Positions 15,978-23,742 of a stretch of DNA of 64,000 bases are shown piece by piece (the first letter of the stretch is position 1; each line of letters starts with the position of its first letter). The notes below the pieces were generated by a model that was not told the origin of the DNA, did not search any database, and saw only the letters and a list, made by a program, of their open reading frames with translations. The stretch spans positions 2,991,501 through 3,055,500 of the forward strand of contig NZ_CP016094.1 of NCBI RefSeq assembly GCF_001746835.1, read 5' to 3'. The DNA comes from Lacunisphaera limnophila. GTDB lineage: Bacteria; Verrucomicrobiota; Verrucomicrobiia; Opitutales; Opitutaceae. A program made the position numbers and the translations under genes.

Positions 15978-17633
15978 ATGGAACTCACCACCTTCTTCTC
16001 AAAGTTCGACCAGTTCGCCGACGCGCCTGATGCGGTGGCGAAAATGCGAGATCTGGTTCTGCACTTGGCAGTCACTGGGAATCTTGTTCGGCAGAACTCA
16101 ATCGAGCAACCTGCGGACGAGCTATTGGTTGAGGTTAGGCAGTCGCGCGACAAACTCGTCAAGGACGGCACCATCCGACGGGTTGAGGCATTGCCACCAC
16201 TGACCAACGATGATGTTCCATTTGAATGCCCCGCCGGTTGGGCATGGGTCAGGTTCGGTGAGATCTCATCGTCATACCGTGGGCACAATCCGCCCAAGAG
16301 TTTGTTTAAGGACAAACCCAGTCTTGGATATGTCCGCTTCATCCAGCAACGCGATTTTCGCACTGACGATTACGCGGTGTATGTTCCAGAATCTAGGCAC
16401 CTCAAACTCGTGAAGAAGGGCGAAATCGTGATGGCCGCTTATGGCAACATCGGGAACACTTGTCGAACCGTTGAGGGCGCATTCAATGTGGCGATAGCAA
16501 AAGTACTGGAGATTCCGCCGGTCGCGCGTGACTACATCGACCTGCTAATTCGGTCCGACTTCATCCGCGGCGCACTTGAGAAGGTTTCAAGTCGCGTTGC
16601 TGTTTCTTCAATGAGTAGCGACCACATGCGGTCTCTCGCGGTTCCTCTCCCGCCCCTTGCTGAGCAGAAGCGGATCGTGGCGAAGGTGGGTAATCTGATG
16701 GCATTGTGTGATCGGCTGGAGGCGCTAGGTAAGGAGAAGGAGTCCCGGCTTGCCGGGATCGCCCGCGCTTCGTTGGCCCGCTTCGCCGATGCGCCCACCC
16801 CGGCCAACCTCCCGTTCCTCTTCCACCCGTCCTACGCCATCCCCCCCGCCGACCTCCGCAAATCCATCCTCGCCCTCGCCGTCCAAGGCAAACTCGTCCC
16901 TCAAGACCCCAACGACGAACCGGGTGAGGTGATTCTCCAACGTATTCACTCGGACTACTCGTCCAAGATACGTGCGAACCAGTCCGAGCCAAACGACGAC
17001 GTTGTAGAACTTCCATTCGAGCTTCCAAAAGGTTGGTCGGCATCACGACTGGGTTCCATCTTGAACCCGAAAAGAGGCATTTCTTACGGCGTCATCAAAC
17101 TCGGTGCTGAGCCTCAGCAAGGCGGTGTATTCATCCTTCGCTGTAGCAACGTCCGCTTTCGTAGAATTGATTTGCACGGCATTCGGAAAGTGACGGAACA
17201 GCTCTCGTCCGAATTTAGCCGGACGATTCTCGAAGGCGGCGAAGTCTTGATCAATGTCCGCGGAACCCTTGGAGGCTGCGCAGTGGTTCCACCAGAGCTG
17301 AAAGGCTACAATATTGCGCGCGAGGTCGCCGTGATTCCCGTTCACACTGAGATCGATCCCACATTCCTCCTCAATGTGATCGCGTCGCCCTTCTTCCAAG
17401 ACCGAGTCGATGAAAACTTACGAGGCATTGCCTACGAAGGTTTGAATCTCGGCTTGTTGCGCGATTTTCTTATCCCCATACCACCTCTCGCCGAACAACA
17501 CCGGATCGTGGCGAAAGTAGAGCAACTGATGGTCTTGGTGGAGGCGTTGGAAACGCAGCTCGCCGCCTCCCGCGTCACCGCCGCGAACTTACTCTCAGCC
17601 CTCGTCGCCGAACTCACCGCCGCGCATAGCTAA
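15978..17633 (+). CDS. hsdS: Type I restriction-modification specificity subunit S
   Basis: The product has 551 residues with the classical two-target-domain layout. The first target-recognition domain opens with FECPAGWAWVRFGEI and ends at PPLAEQKRIVAKVGNLMALC (about residue 226). A central helical region follows. The second domain opens with FELPKGWSASRLGSIL and closes with PPLAEQHRIVAKVEQLM (about residue 502). These repeated PPLAEQ segments lead into the helices that bind HsdM. Base composition drops within both recognition domains, as expected where specificity modules recombine. I preferred the ATG at 15978 over the GTG one codon earlier. The stop overlaps the next start by 1 nt (TAATG). 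Confidence 0.94.
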   Translation: MELTTFFSKFDQFADAPDAVAKMRDLVLHLAVTGNLVRQNSIEQPADELLVEVRQSRDKLVKDGTIRRVEALPPLTNDDVPFECPAGWAWVRFGEISSSYRGHNPPKSLFKDKPSLGYVRFIQQRDFRTDDYAVYVPESRHLKLVKKGEIVMAAYGNIGNTCRTVEGAFNVAIAKVLEIPPVARDYIDLLIRSDFIRGALEKVSSRVAVSSMSSDHMRSLAVPLPPLAEQKRIVAKVGNLMALCDRLEALGKEKESRLAGIARASLARFADAPTPANLPFLFHPSYAIPPADLRKSILALAVQGKLVPQDPNDEPGEVILQRIHSDYSSKIRANQSEPNDDVVELPFELPKGWSASRLGSILNPKRGISYGVIKLGAEPQQGGVFILRCSNVRFRRIDLHGIRKVTEQLSSEFSRTILEGGEVLINVRGTLGGCAVVPPELKGYNIAREVAVIPVHTEIDPTFLLNVIASPFFQDRVDENLRGIAYEGLNLGLLRDFLIPIPPLAEQHRIVAKVEQLMVLVEALETQLAASRVTAANLLSALVAELTAAHS

Positions 17634-18469
17634 TGACCGCCATTCCATCAGCAGAACTACACACGCCCGATGAGTTGCTCGCGAACGCATCAGCGATGTA
17701 CGCCTCTGGCGACCCCAAGCTCTTCCGCGGGGCGATTCTCGAATCGATTACGGCGCTTGAAGCTTTTGTTCAGCGGACTGTGTTTCGTTCTCTTGAAGGC
17801 CGCCTTGACCCGCTCTTGGTGAAGTGGCTGGAGGAGAAAACTAGAATGGACTTTGACAGCCGTCTGTCAGTTCTGACGCAGGTGGCAACCGGATTGCCTA
17901 TCAATAAGTCGTCGGAACTTTGGGACGGCTATAAGAAGGCCAAGGAGATTCGAAACAAGGTGGTACACTCGGGGCGGAAGGTCACGGCCATGGACGTGGA
18001 ATTGGTGATGGCAAGTGTTCGTGATTGGCTTTCGTATTTGGGCACTACAGTCGAACTTGAAGCAGTGTTGCTCACTCTCAAACGATGGGTTGAACAGAGC
18101 CCGAAGCCGCCCATCGAGAACGAGGCGCAAGCGATTCAACTTGTTGCTCAGTACTTTCACCAAAGCGCAGCAGCCAGGATAACAATCGAGGCCGAAATTA
18201 ACACGGGTGGACGTCGGCATCGAGCCGACATGATTTTGGATTTTGGCCCTCGAAAGGTTCTGGTCGAAACCAAGTTTCCCCGACTCGCAAACAATGTTCG
18301 CAACGTCATCCGGGATGCTGTCGAACAGGCGGACGCCAAGCGGCAGGCGGCAAACATTGGACAAGCGTGTGTGATTGCCTTTTTGAGGAAGCGCCCCGAG
18401 GGAGTCTCAGATGTCGTCGAACGACACAAGGGCGGGGGAATTCTTTCCATCGCAATCGAGACTCACTAA
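17633..18469 (+). CDS. Protein with HEPN-like and PD-(D/E)XK nuclease-like domains, coupled to hsdS
   Basis: The 278-residue protein starts on the last base of the hsdS stop codon. Residues 14-150 are all helical. They contain KEIRNKVVHSGR, in which R107 and H112 form the Rx4H motif of HEPN ribonucleases, preceded by an ALEAFVQRTVF helix. Residues 160-275 look like a small alpha/beta nuclease: HRADMILDFGPRKVLVETKF gives D199, E212 and K214 in the D…ExK arrangement. I know no named family with this pairing, so the domain calls rest on motifs only. The tight coupling to hsdS suggests co-regulation with the restriction system, perhaps as a second-line abortive effector. Confidence 0.6.
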   Translation: MTAIPSAELHTPDELLANASAMYASGDPKLFRGAILESITALEAFVQRTVFRSLEGRLDPLLVKWLEEKTRMDFDSRLSVLTQVATGLPINKSSELWDGYKKAKEIRNKVVHSGRKVTAMDVELVMASVRDWLSYLGTTVELEAVLLTLKRWVEQSPKPPIENEAQAIQLVAQYFHQSAAARITIEAEINTGGRRHRADMILDFGPRKVLVETKFPRLANNVRNVIRDAVEQADAKRQAANIGQACVIAFLRKRPEGVSDVVERHKGGGILSIAIETH

Positions 18470-18510
18470 ATGGCCGCCCTCGTTGTCGAGTTCACCACCG
18501 CATAAATATT

Positions 18511-18843
18511 ATGCCCACCACCGCACAATTCGTTCGCGCGCTTAACGCCATGCCCGATCCGTCGCGAAAGATGAAGCAACTCCTTCGGGCTCACGCCAAA
18601 GCACCCAATCACGTCTCCACTGCGCGGAAACTTGCAGAGAAAGCGGACTACAAGAGTTGGCGTGGCATGAACCTGCAATACGGGCTGCTAGGGAATCGCG
18701 TCGGTAAAAAATTGGGTTTACCCGTCGCGGATCTATCCGTCTTGGCCGATTTTATTAAACGCGATAAGCTCGCGAACAAGGAGTGGCTGATCCTGATGAA
18801 GCCCGCTTTCGCAAAAGCCGTAATGCAGATGCCTTGGTTCTGA
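18511..18843 (+). CDS. Small basic helical protein with NLQYG motif
   Basis: This 110-residue protein starts at the ATG at 18511. The stretch LLRAHAKAPNHVSTARKLAE, then YKSWRGMNLQYGLLGNRVGKKLG, resembles a small helical domain I remember from the N-termini of some HNH or McrA-like endonucleases, where it stands next to the nuclease. Here it stands alone with no nuclease residues of its own. The gene for a NucS-like nuclease starts 8 nt after its stop, so the pair could be a split two-part system. Its role is not known. It lies in the lower-GC part of the island. Confidence 0.5.
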   Translation: MPTTAQFVRALNAMPDPSRKMKQLLRAHAKAPNHVSTARKLAEKADYKSWRGMNLQYGLLGNRVGKKLGLPVADLSVLADFIKRDKLANKEWLILMKPAFAKAVMQMPWF

Positions 18844-18851
18844 ACGTACCC

Positions 18852-19946
18852 ATGCCCATCCAACACGCCATCTGGAAAGTCGGAGCCCAGCCGACGCCGC
18901 TTAACACCACCAAACTATCCAGCGAGCAGGCACTGGAGGACATGATCGTCCGCGAGCCGGGCATTCTATCTGCCGAATGGATGCTCATCGGCCGGCAGGA
19001 GCAGACAGGGTTCGGGGGACGCATCGACCTCCTTGCTATCGCCCCGGACGCTTCCCTCGTTCTGATCGAACTTAAGCGCGGCCGGTCACCGCGTGACCTC
19101 GTCGCCCAGGCCCTGGACTATGGTTTCTGGGTCGAGCGACTCACGACCGATAAAATTGCCCAGATTTATCAGCGCTTCTCGGGCGGGGGCAGCCTGAGCG
19201 ACGCGTTCCGGGCCCGCTTTGGCGTGGAACTCGATGAAGAGACCCTGAACGAATCCCACCAGATCGTCGTGGTCGCCGCCGAGCTCGATGATGCCAGCGA
19301 GCGGATCGTCCAGTATCTCAACGACCACGAGATCGCCATCAACGTCCTCTTCTTCCAGGTCTTCCAGCATGGTGCCGACCAACTCCTCAGCCGTGCGTGG
19401 CTGATCGACCCAGGCGAGACGCAGGCCAATGTCGCCTCAACCACCACCAAGAGGAAGGGCGAGAAAGAACCTTGGAATGGCGAATACTATGTCTCCTTCG
19501 GCACCGGCGGGTCTCGCACCTGGGAGGACGCTCGGAAATTTGGCTTCATCAGCGCCGGCGGCGGGAGCTGGTATACCCAGACTCTGAAGCTCCTGTCTCC
19601 CGGCGACCGCGTTTGGGTGAAAGACCCTGGCACCGGCTACCTCGGCGTTGGACGCGTCCTTGAGCCGGTCGTTTCGGTCAATGACTTCAAGGTGAAGACC
19701 TCGACAGGGGAGAAGCCCGCCTTGGCAGTGCTTTCCACCGCCGCCCGCCTTCGCGAGCGAGCCGAGGACCCTGAGAAAGCAGAGCACTTCGTCCGCGTCG
19801 AGTGGCTTGATACAGTGTCTGTTGAAAAGGCGATCAACGAAGTCGGACTCTTCGGCAACCAGAACACCGTCTGCCAGCCCACGACCCCAAAATGGCGGCA
19901 CACGGTGGAGCGCCTTAAGCTGCACTTCACGAAATGGGAGAGGTGA
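18852..19946 (+). CDS. NucS-like (DUF91) nuclease with a PUA/EVE-like segment
   Basis: The 364-residue product has EQALEDMIVREPGIL followed by GGRIDLLAIAPDASLVLIEL, then KRGRSPRDLVAQALDY. This is the D59…E73-x-K75 core of NucS/DUF91 PD-(D/E)XK nucleases. From about residue 212, YYVSFGTGGSRTWEDARKFG, then FISAGGG and LSPGDRVWVKDPGTGYLGVG resemble PUA/EVE-type folds, which often read modified bases. A nuclease plus base reader would fit a modification-dependent (type IV) restriction enzyme, though I cannot confirm that. I chose the ATG at 18852 because an upstream in-frame start overlaps the preceding gene. The 3' end overlaps the HEPN gene by 13 nt. Confidence 0.65.
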   Translation: MPIQHAIWKVGAQPTPLNTTKLSSEQALEDMIVREPGILSAEWMLIGRQEQTGFGGRIDLLAIAPDASLVLIELKRGRSPRDLVAQALDYGFWVERLTTDKIAQIYQRFSGGGSLSDAFRARFGVELDEETLNESHQIVVVAAELDDASERIVQYLNDHEIAINVLFFQVFQHGADQLLSRAWLIDPGETQANVASTTTKRKGEKEPWNGEYYVSFGTGGSRTWEDARKFGFISAGGGSWYTQTLKLLSPGDRVWVKDPGTGYLGVGRVLEPVVSVNDFKVKTSTGEKPALAVLSTAARLRERAEDPEKAEHFVRVEWLDTVSVEKAINEVGLFGNQNTVCQPTTPKWRHTVERLKLHFTKWER

Positions 19947-20398
19947 CAGTGCAGCAGGGCAAAGAACATCAGGAGGTGCTAAACGAAGCCTATCGTCGAA
20001 TTGGCCGGAACTTGTTCGTTTTCCAGGAGATCGAGCTGACGCTGAAAACGCTTCTTCATGATGGCCACTTGCAGATTACAGCCAGTCAACTGCAGAGGCT
20101 GATTGCAGAGCGTGGCGCAAAACCCGACAAACGGACGCTCGGGCAGCTGATCGATCCCCTCATTGACCATCACCTCACGCCATTTGATCCGGACACGATT
20201 CCTCAGAAACCTAGCAATGAGATATCGATAAGCCTCAGAGTAACCTTCAAATTCACTCTGAAGGAGCGAGAATCCATGATGAAAGAGCTGGATGACCTGG
20301 TGACCGAACGTAACGAACTGGTTCATACGCTACTCTTGCGACATCGCTTTGATACCGAAGAGGGATGTATTTCGGCCTGCAAGGATCTGGAACGCTAG
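19934..20398 (+). CDS. HEPN-like protein, possibly truncated by an in-frame amber codon
   Basis: The 154-residue product overlaps the nuclease gene by 13 nt. It is helical, with FVFQEIELTLKTLLHDGHL at the front and LVTERNELVHTLLLRH near the end. R126 and H131 form the Rx4H motif of HEPN domains. The reading frame ends at TAG (20396-20398) but continues open in the same frame for 35 further codons to TAA at 20504-20506, with a plausible helical text (MILPVRNNLRAMVRAMHKM). A TGG to TAG change would explain this, as would read-through. HEPN proteins beside nucleases commonly act as RNases or as toxin halves. Substrate unknown. Confidence 0.6.
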   Translation: MGEVTVQQGKEHQEVLNEAYRRIGRNLFVFQEIELTLKTLLHDGHLQITASQLQRLIAERGAKPDKRTLGQLIDPLIDHHLTPFDPDTIPQKPSNEISISLRVTFKFTLKERESMMKELDDLVTERNELVHTLLLRHRFDTEEGCISACKDLER

Positions 20399-20506
20399 GA
20401 GGAGATGATATTGCCTGTCCGAAACAATCTGCGCGCCATGGTCCGGGCCATGCACAAGATGAAGCCAGATATCTTGAAGGCTCTGCAGGATCTAAAATTC
20501 AGTTAA
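20399..20506 (+). pseudogene. In-frame continuation of the HEPN-like gene after the amber codon
   Basis: These 35 codons plus stop lie in the same frame as the gene ending at 20398 and encode an amphipathic, basic helix that fits the C-terminus of a HEPN fold. An internal ATG at 20405 with GGAGGAG just upstream could also start a separate 33-residue peptide. I think a formerly single gene is more likely. Confidence 0.45.
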
Positions 20507-20568
20507 GATATAGCCGGCAATCCCGGCAATGCACTTGCGGGCTGCAAGCTGTCCAGTAGGCATGGCGG

Positions 20569-21087
20569 ATGGAAACGGGTCGTGAGGATCAGCTGAAGTT
20601 CGCCAAGCATTTTGAGCGGGCGCAGGGGTGGCTGTTGCTGGAGAACTACACGGCGGCGGATCGGGCGCTGCGGCTCATTCCGAAGACGTTTCGGGGGCGG
20701 CCAGAAGTGGCGCAGTTCCGGGCGCAGTTGCATCTGGCGGCGGGGCGGTGGGCGCGGGCGGTGCCGCTGCTGCGGCGGTTGCAGAAGCAGGATCCGACGG
20801 AGCCGCAATATGCCGTGAGCCTGGCCTTTGCGGTACGGCGGGCGCAGTCCATCGCGAAGGCGGAGCAGATCCTGCTGGAAGCCAGTCGGCGCTTTCCCCA
20901 CGAGGCGGTCATCTGGTTCAACCTCGCCTGCTATGCCGCCCAGCAGGGCGATATCCCCAACGCCTTCGGCTTGCTCCGCGCCGCCGTCAACCGGGACGTG
21001 GCCTACCGCGATCTGGCCAAGACCGATAGCGATCTGGCTCCGTTCTGGGCGGCTGTGAACGCGGGGACGGTGGAGAAGCCGTGGTGA
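20569..21087 (+). CDS. Tetratricopeptide-repeat-like protein
   Basis: The 172-residue, leaderless protein consists of paired helices spaced like TPR units: FERAQGWLLLENYTAADRAL, then FRAQLHLAAGRWARAVPLLR, then AVSLAFAVRRAQSIAKAEQI and WFNLACYAAQQGDIPNAFGL. It ends DLAPFWAAVN, a pattern seen in small bacterial TPR proteins whose last repeat is followed by D(P/A)LxxLW-like text. TPR proteins are adaptors for protein-protein contact. It lies just outside the defence island, and GC content returns to the genome level here. No partner can be named. Confidence 0.7.
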   Translation: METGREDQLKFAKHFERAQGWLLLENYTAADRALRLIPKTFRGRPEVAQFRAQLHLAAGRWARAVPLLRRLQKQDPTEPQYAVSLAFAVRRAQSIAKAEQILLEASRRFPHEAVIWFNLACYAAQQGDIPNAFGLLRAAVNRDVAYRDLAKTDSDLAPFWAAVNAGTVEKPW

Positions 21088-21095
21088 GTATGGGT

Positions 21096-21123
21096 GGTTG
21101 TTGGTTGTTTGTTGTCGGTTGTT
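21096..21123. repeat. Heptamer repeat (GGTTGTT)n
   Basis: Units GGTTGTT, GGTTGTT, TGTTGTC, GGTTGTT follow the stop of the TPR gene by 8 nt. GGTTGTT is the reverse complement of the AACAACC unit at 8860. Confidence 0.75.
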
Positions 21124-21135
21124 GGGGGGATTGAA

Positions 21136-21170
21136 GGGTTTGAGGGTATGAGGGTGCGAGGAGGTGAGGG
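21136..21170. repeat. Octamer repeat (GGGTATGA type)
   Basis: Units GGGTTTGA, GGGTATGA, GGGTGCGA, GGAGGTGA with exact 8-nt period. Confidence 0.7.
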
Positions 21171-21259
21171 CAGTTCGCTCTTGGCTCCCTGGACTGGCGT
21201 TCTAGCCTGTTGGAATTGTCCGTGGAACACGGACAGATCAGTTTACTCTCTCCTCTATC

Positions 21260-22159
21260 ATGACCTGGACCCAAGGATTCTTCGCTGTTGGCTATTTCTT
21301 TTTCTTTATCGTGTGCGCCCTCGCACTCGTGTGGTGGCAGCGGCGGCAACGGAAGACGCGCAAGCCGTTTGGCGATGACACACGGCTACTGCGCACTGCC
21401 GGGGAAACCCAGCTGAAGATTTTCAGTAAGTTTGAAGAGGACTTCGCTCTGTGGCTTGGAACCGCTGCCGGAGTGCCGGCGCTCATTGTGGGCACGATGC
21501 TGCCGCTGACCCTGAAAATGCCCGATATTCTTCAGTGGGCCTGGCTGGGTCTCACGGTTTTGGTCTTCATCGGCTCTTTTTACGTGGCCGTGCGCTGGTT
21601 CGCCAAGAAGACCGAAGAGATGAGCAACCGCTACCTCGGTTACTTCGGCGAGCGGATCGTGGCGGAGCACCTGGAGCCTTTGAAGGGGCAGGGGTGGCGC
21701 ATTCTGCATGACGTGCCGTTCCAGAACAACGGGACCAAGTTCAACCTCGACCACATTGCCATCGGGCCGCAGGGCGTGTTTGCCATCGAGACCAAGACCC
21801 GCCGCAAGGGGAACGCCCGGCCAGGATTCGACGATCACCGGGTCTTCTTTGACGGCCGCGACCTCGAGTGGCCTTGGGGCAACGACAATCACGGCCTGGA
21901 GCAGGCCGAGCGCAACGCGATGGAGCTGACCAAGGTTATCAAGGCCGAGACCGACGAGCGCGTCCACGTGACCCCGATTCTGACCCTGCCTGGATGGTTC
22001 GTGGAGCCCCGTCCGTCGCGGGCCACCCGGATGTGCCGCGTCACCAATCCCAAGGGCCTCACCAAGTTTCTCCCCAGCGGCCCGGCGGTGCTCGACGCCG
22101 CCAAGATCGCCGCCATCGCCACCAAACTCGAGGCCCGTTGCCGGGATGTGGAGTATTGA
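21260..22159 (+). CDS. Membrane protein with NERD nuclease-related domain
   Basis: The 299-residue protein has one membrane helix at the N-terminus (FFAVGYFFFFIVCALALVWW), two more at about residues 77-115, and then a cytosolic domain. NRYLGYFGERIVAEHLEPL, FNLDHIAIGPQGVFAIETKT and RKG match the NERD pattern: an E at the helix, D in 'DHIAIGP' and ExK in 'IETK', the same arrangement as PD-(D/E)XK nucleases. NERD proteins are thought to process DNA, but their biology is poorly known. A membrane-tethered form next to a defence island invites a defence role, though that is only inferred. CTCTCTCCTCTATC precedes the ATG. Confidence 0.82.
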   Translation: MTWTQGFFAVGYFFFFIVCALALVWWQRRQRKTRKPFGDDTRLLRTAGETQLKIFSKFEEDFALWLGTAAGVPALIVGTMLPLTLKMPDILQWAWLGLTVLVFIGSFYVAVRWFAKKTEEMSNRYLGYFGERIVAEHLEPLKGQGWRILHDVPFQNNGTKFNLDHIAIGPQGVFAIETKTRRKGNARPGFDDHRVFFDGRDLEWPWGNDNHGLEQAERNAMELTKVIKAETDERVHVTPILTLPGWFVEPRPSRATRMCRVTNPKGLTKFLPSGPAVLDAAKIAAIATKLEARCRDVEY

Positions 22160-22309
22160 GCGGCAAGTGGCCGCTCTATGGGAGCGAGGGGCTCGGACCT
22201 CGGGTCTGGGAGGGGTGATTACCGGGTCACATCCATCTTCCCCGCATGCCCCAATGGCGTAACCCCAAACCGGGCTTGCGGGGAGGAGGGGATCGGCTAG
22301 GGTGCGGGC

Positions 22310-22525
22310 ATGAGCTTCAACGAGGTCTTGGCCGAGCTGCCCGCGCTGACCGTCGAGCAACGCCAGTTGCTTATGCGTCGGGCCTTGGAACTCGACGACC
22401 TCCCGCTGTCACCTGCGGATGAAGCTCTGGTTCGGGAACGATCCGCCGACTATCACGCCAATCCGGCGGCTGCGATCAGCCTGCAAGAAATGGAAAACCG
22501 TCTACGGGCCCGCAAGGGGCCATGA
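22310..22525 (+). CDS. Antitoxin of the addiction-module (RelB/ParD-like) type
   Basis: This 71-residue acidic helical protein (FNEVLAELPALTVEQRQLLM through EMENRLRARKG) matches the small addiction-module antitoxins that pair with ParE/RelE toxins. These usually repress their own operon and neutralise the toxin with their C-terminal helix. The toxin gene overlaps the stop by 4 nt (ATGA). The spacer upstream contains a long imperfect inverted repeat (TCCCCGCA … TGCGGGGA), which could be part of autoregulation. Confidence 0.78.
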   Translation: MSFNEVLAELPALTVEQRQLLMRRALELDDLPLSPADEALVRERSADYHANPAAAISLQEMENRLRARKGP

Positions 22526-22821
22526 CCTGGAAGGTGGTGTTTAATCCACGCGTCGAGGATGATGTGCTCCAGGCCGCGGCATGGTATGAGAGCAAGCGGC
22601 CTGGCCTAGGTGATGCGCTTATCGATGAATTGATCGCGGTGTGGCGCAGTCTGGGCGAGAATCCGCTCCTGGGCGCCCGTAAACATCCGTCCCGGAATCT
22701 TCGCTGGCGCTTTCCGGAGCGATTCCCGTACCGGGTGCTCTACGAGGTGGACGAGGTTTCTCGCACCGTCGTGGTGCTGGCTGTGCTCCACGCAGCCCGG
22801 CATCCGGCGACGGGGGCCTGA
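22522..22821 (+). CDS. ParE/RelE superfamily toxin
   Basis: The 99-residue protein shows the family fold: VVFNPRVEDDVLQAAAWYES in the first strand and helix, ENPLLGARKHPSRNLRWRF, then the conserved FPYRVLYEVDEVSRTVVVLA strand pair and ending HAARHP. ParE members poison gyrase and RelE members cleave mRNA on the ribosome. Which applies here cannot be told from sequence. It is co-translated with the upstream antitoxin. Confidence 0.85.
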   Translation: MTWKVVFNPRVEDDVLQAAAWYESKRPGLGDALIDELIAVWRSLGENPLLGARKHPSRNLRWRFPERFPYRVLYEVDEVSRTVVVLAVLHAARHPATGA

Positions 22822-22947
22822 GGAATTCGTCCTTGGCTCGCCGCGTGGGCCTTCTAGCTTTTCGTCACTGTCCGGGGCCACGGGTGGTATTCGAGTATGT
22901 TTACAGAGTAACGAGCCCGCTTGTTCTATGAACACGGCTTCAACCTT

Positions 22948-23619
22948 ATGTCCCATCCCATGCACTTCGTCTTAGTCGATTTTCAGAACGTCACGAAAGT
23001 CGATCTCGATCGCCTCTCGGTCGATAACGTGGTGTTGCTGCTTTTTCTGGGCGAGAACCAGAAGAAGCTGTCCGCCAGCCTCGAAAGGCAGGTCATCCAT
23101 CACCCGGCGGAAGTGCGTTTGATCAAAGTGGGCGAATCCACACCGAACGCCTTGGATAAGAAACTATCGGGCTATCTGGGAGGTTTGTGTTCCCGTCATC
23201 GGGAGGCCGATTTCTACATTGTGTCAAAAGACAAGGATTTCGACCTGGTGGTGTCGTGCTTGCGTGGAACCGGCCTACGCGTGGACCGATATGATGCCTT
23301 CGAAGAGATGCCCATTGTCGCGCCCAAGAAAGGGGGATCATCGAGGCCGCCGTTCCCCATGGTGATGCCGGTCGAGGCTCCTGTTCAGCTGCCCGTGACA
23401 CCCACGCCCAAAGGGGCGGCGGATAAAATGGCCAAATTCATCCTGCATCTACGCAGAAGCCAGGCTTCCAACCGCACTAAACTGGAGCATTCCATCGCGG
23501 CCTATTTCAAGCCCTCGCTACCGGCCGGCGGGATGAAAGGTGTGATCGCCGAGCTGAAGAAACGCGGCGTGGTAGCTATCGATGACAAAGATCACGTCAC
23601 CTACCCGGCCCCCACTTAG
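22948..23619 (+). CDS. PIN/NYN-like ribonuclease-type protein with C-terminal winged-helix-like region
   Basis: From the ATG at 22948 (an alternative is 22960) the product has 223 residues. MHFVLVDFQNVTKVDLDRL carries the first acidic residue of NYN/PIN folds. Later ADFYIVSKDKDFDLVVSCLR gives the central acidic motif, with Asp residues spaced as in NYN proteins. After a Pro-rich linker (about 125-165) the tail (KMAKFILHLRRSQASNRTKL … MKGVIAELKKRGVV) looks like an OST-HTH/winged-helix RNA-binding domain. This combination suggests an RNA-directed nuclease. The target is unknown. Confidence 0.65.
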   Translation: MSHPMHFVLVDFQNVTKVDLDRLSVDNVVLLLFLGENQKKLSASLERQVIHHPAEVRLIKVGESTPNALDKKLSGYLGGLCSRHREADFYIVSKDKDFDLVVSCLRGTGLRVDRYDAFEEMPIVAPKKGGSSRPPFPMVMPVEAPVQLPVTPTPKGAADKMAKFILHLRRSQASNRTKLEHSIAAYFKPSLPAGGMKGVIAELKKRGVVAIDDKDHVTYPAPT

Positions 23620-23742
23620 CGACTTAGCGGCTTTGCGTGATTCGCCGATCGTGTCCTTTTTCGGGTCTTTCGTTCGTTAAGATTGTGAAGGTCGGGAAAC
23701 CCGACCTGAAAGCTGAGGCCATAACCACACCCCAACATAATC

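Noticed and set aside
20405-20506. Independent 33-residue gene with a GGAGGAG ribosome-binding site
   Set aside because: It is in frame with the HEPN-like gene just upstream and reads as its natural C-terminus, so a broken or read-through gene is the simpler view, though re-initiation remains possible.
10068-20506. Attachment sites or integrase bordering the defence island
   Set aside because: I found no convincing direct repeats at the two ends and no recombinase gene, so I do not claim a genomic island with att sites.
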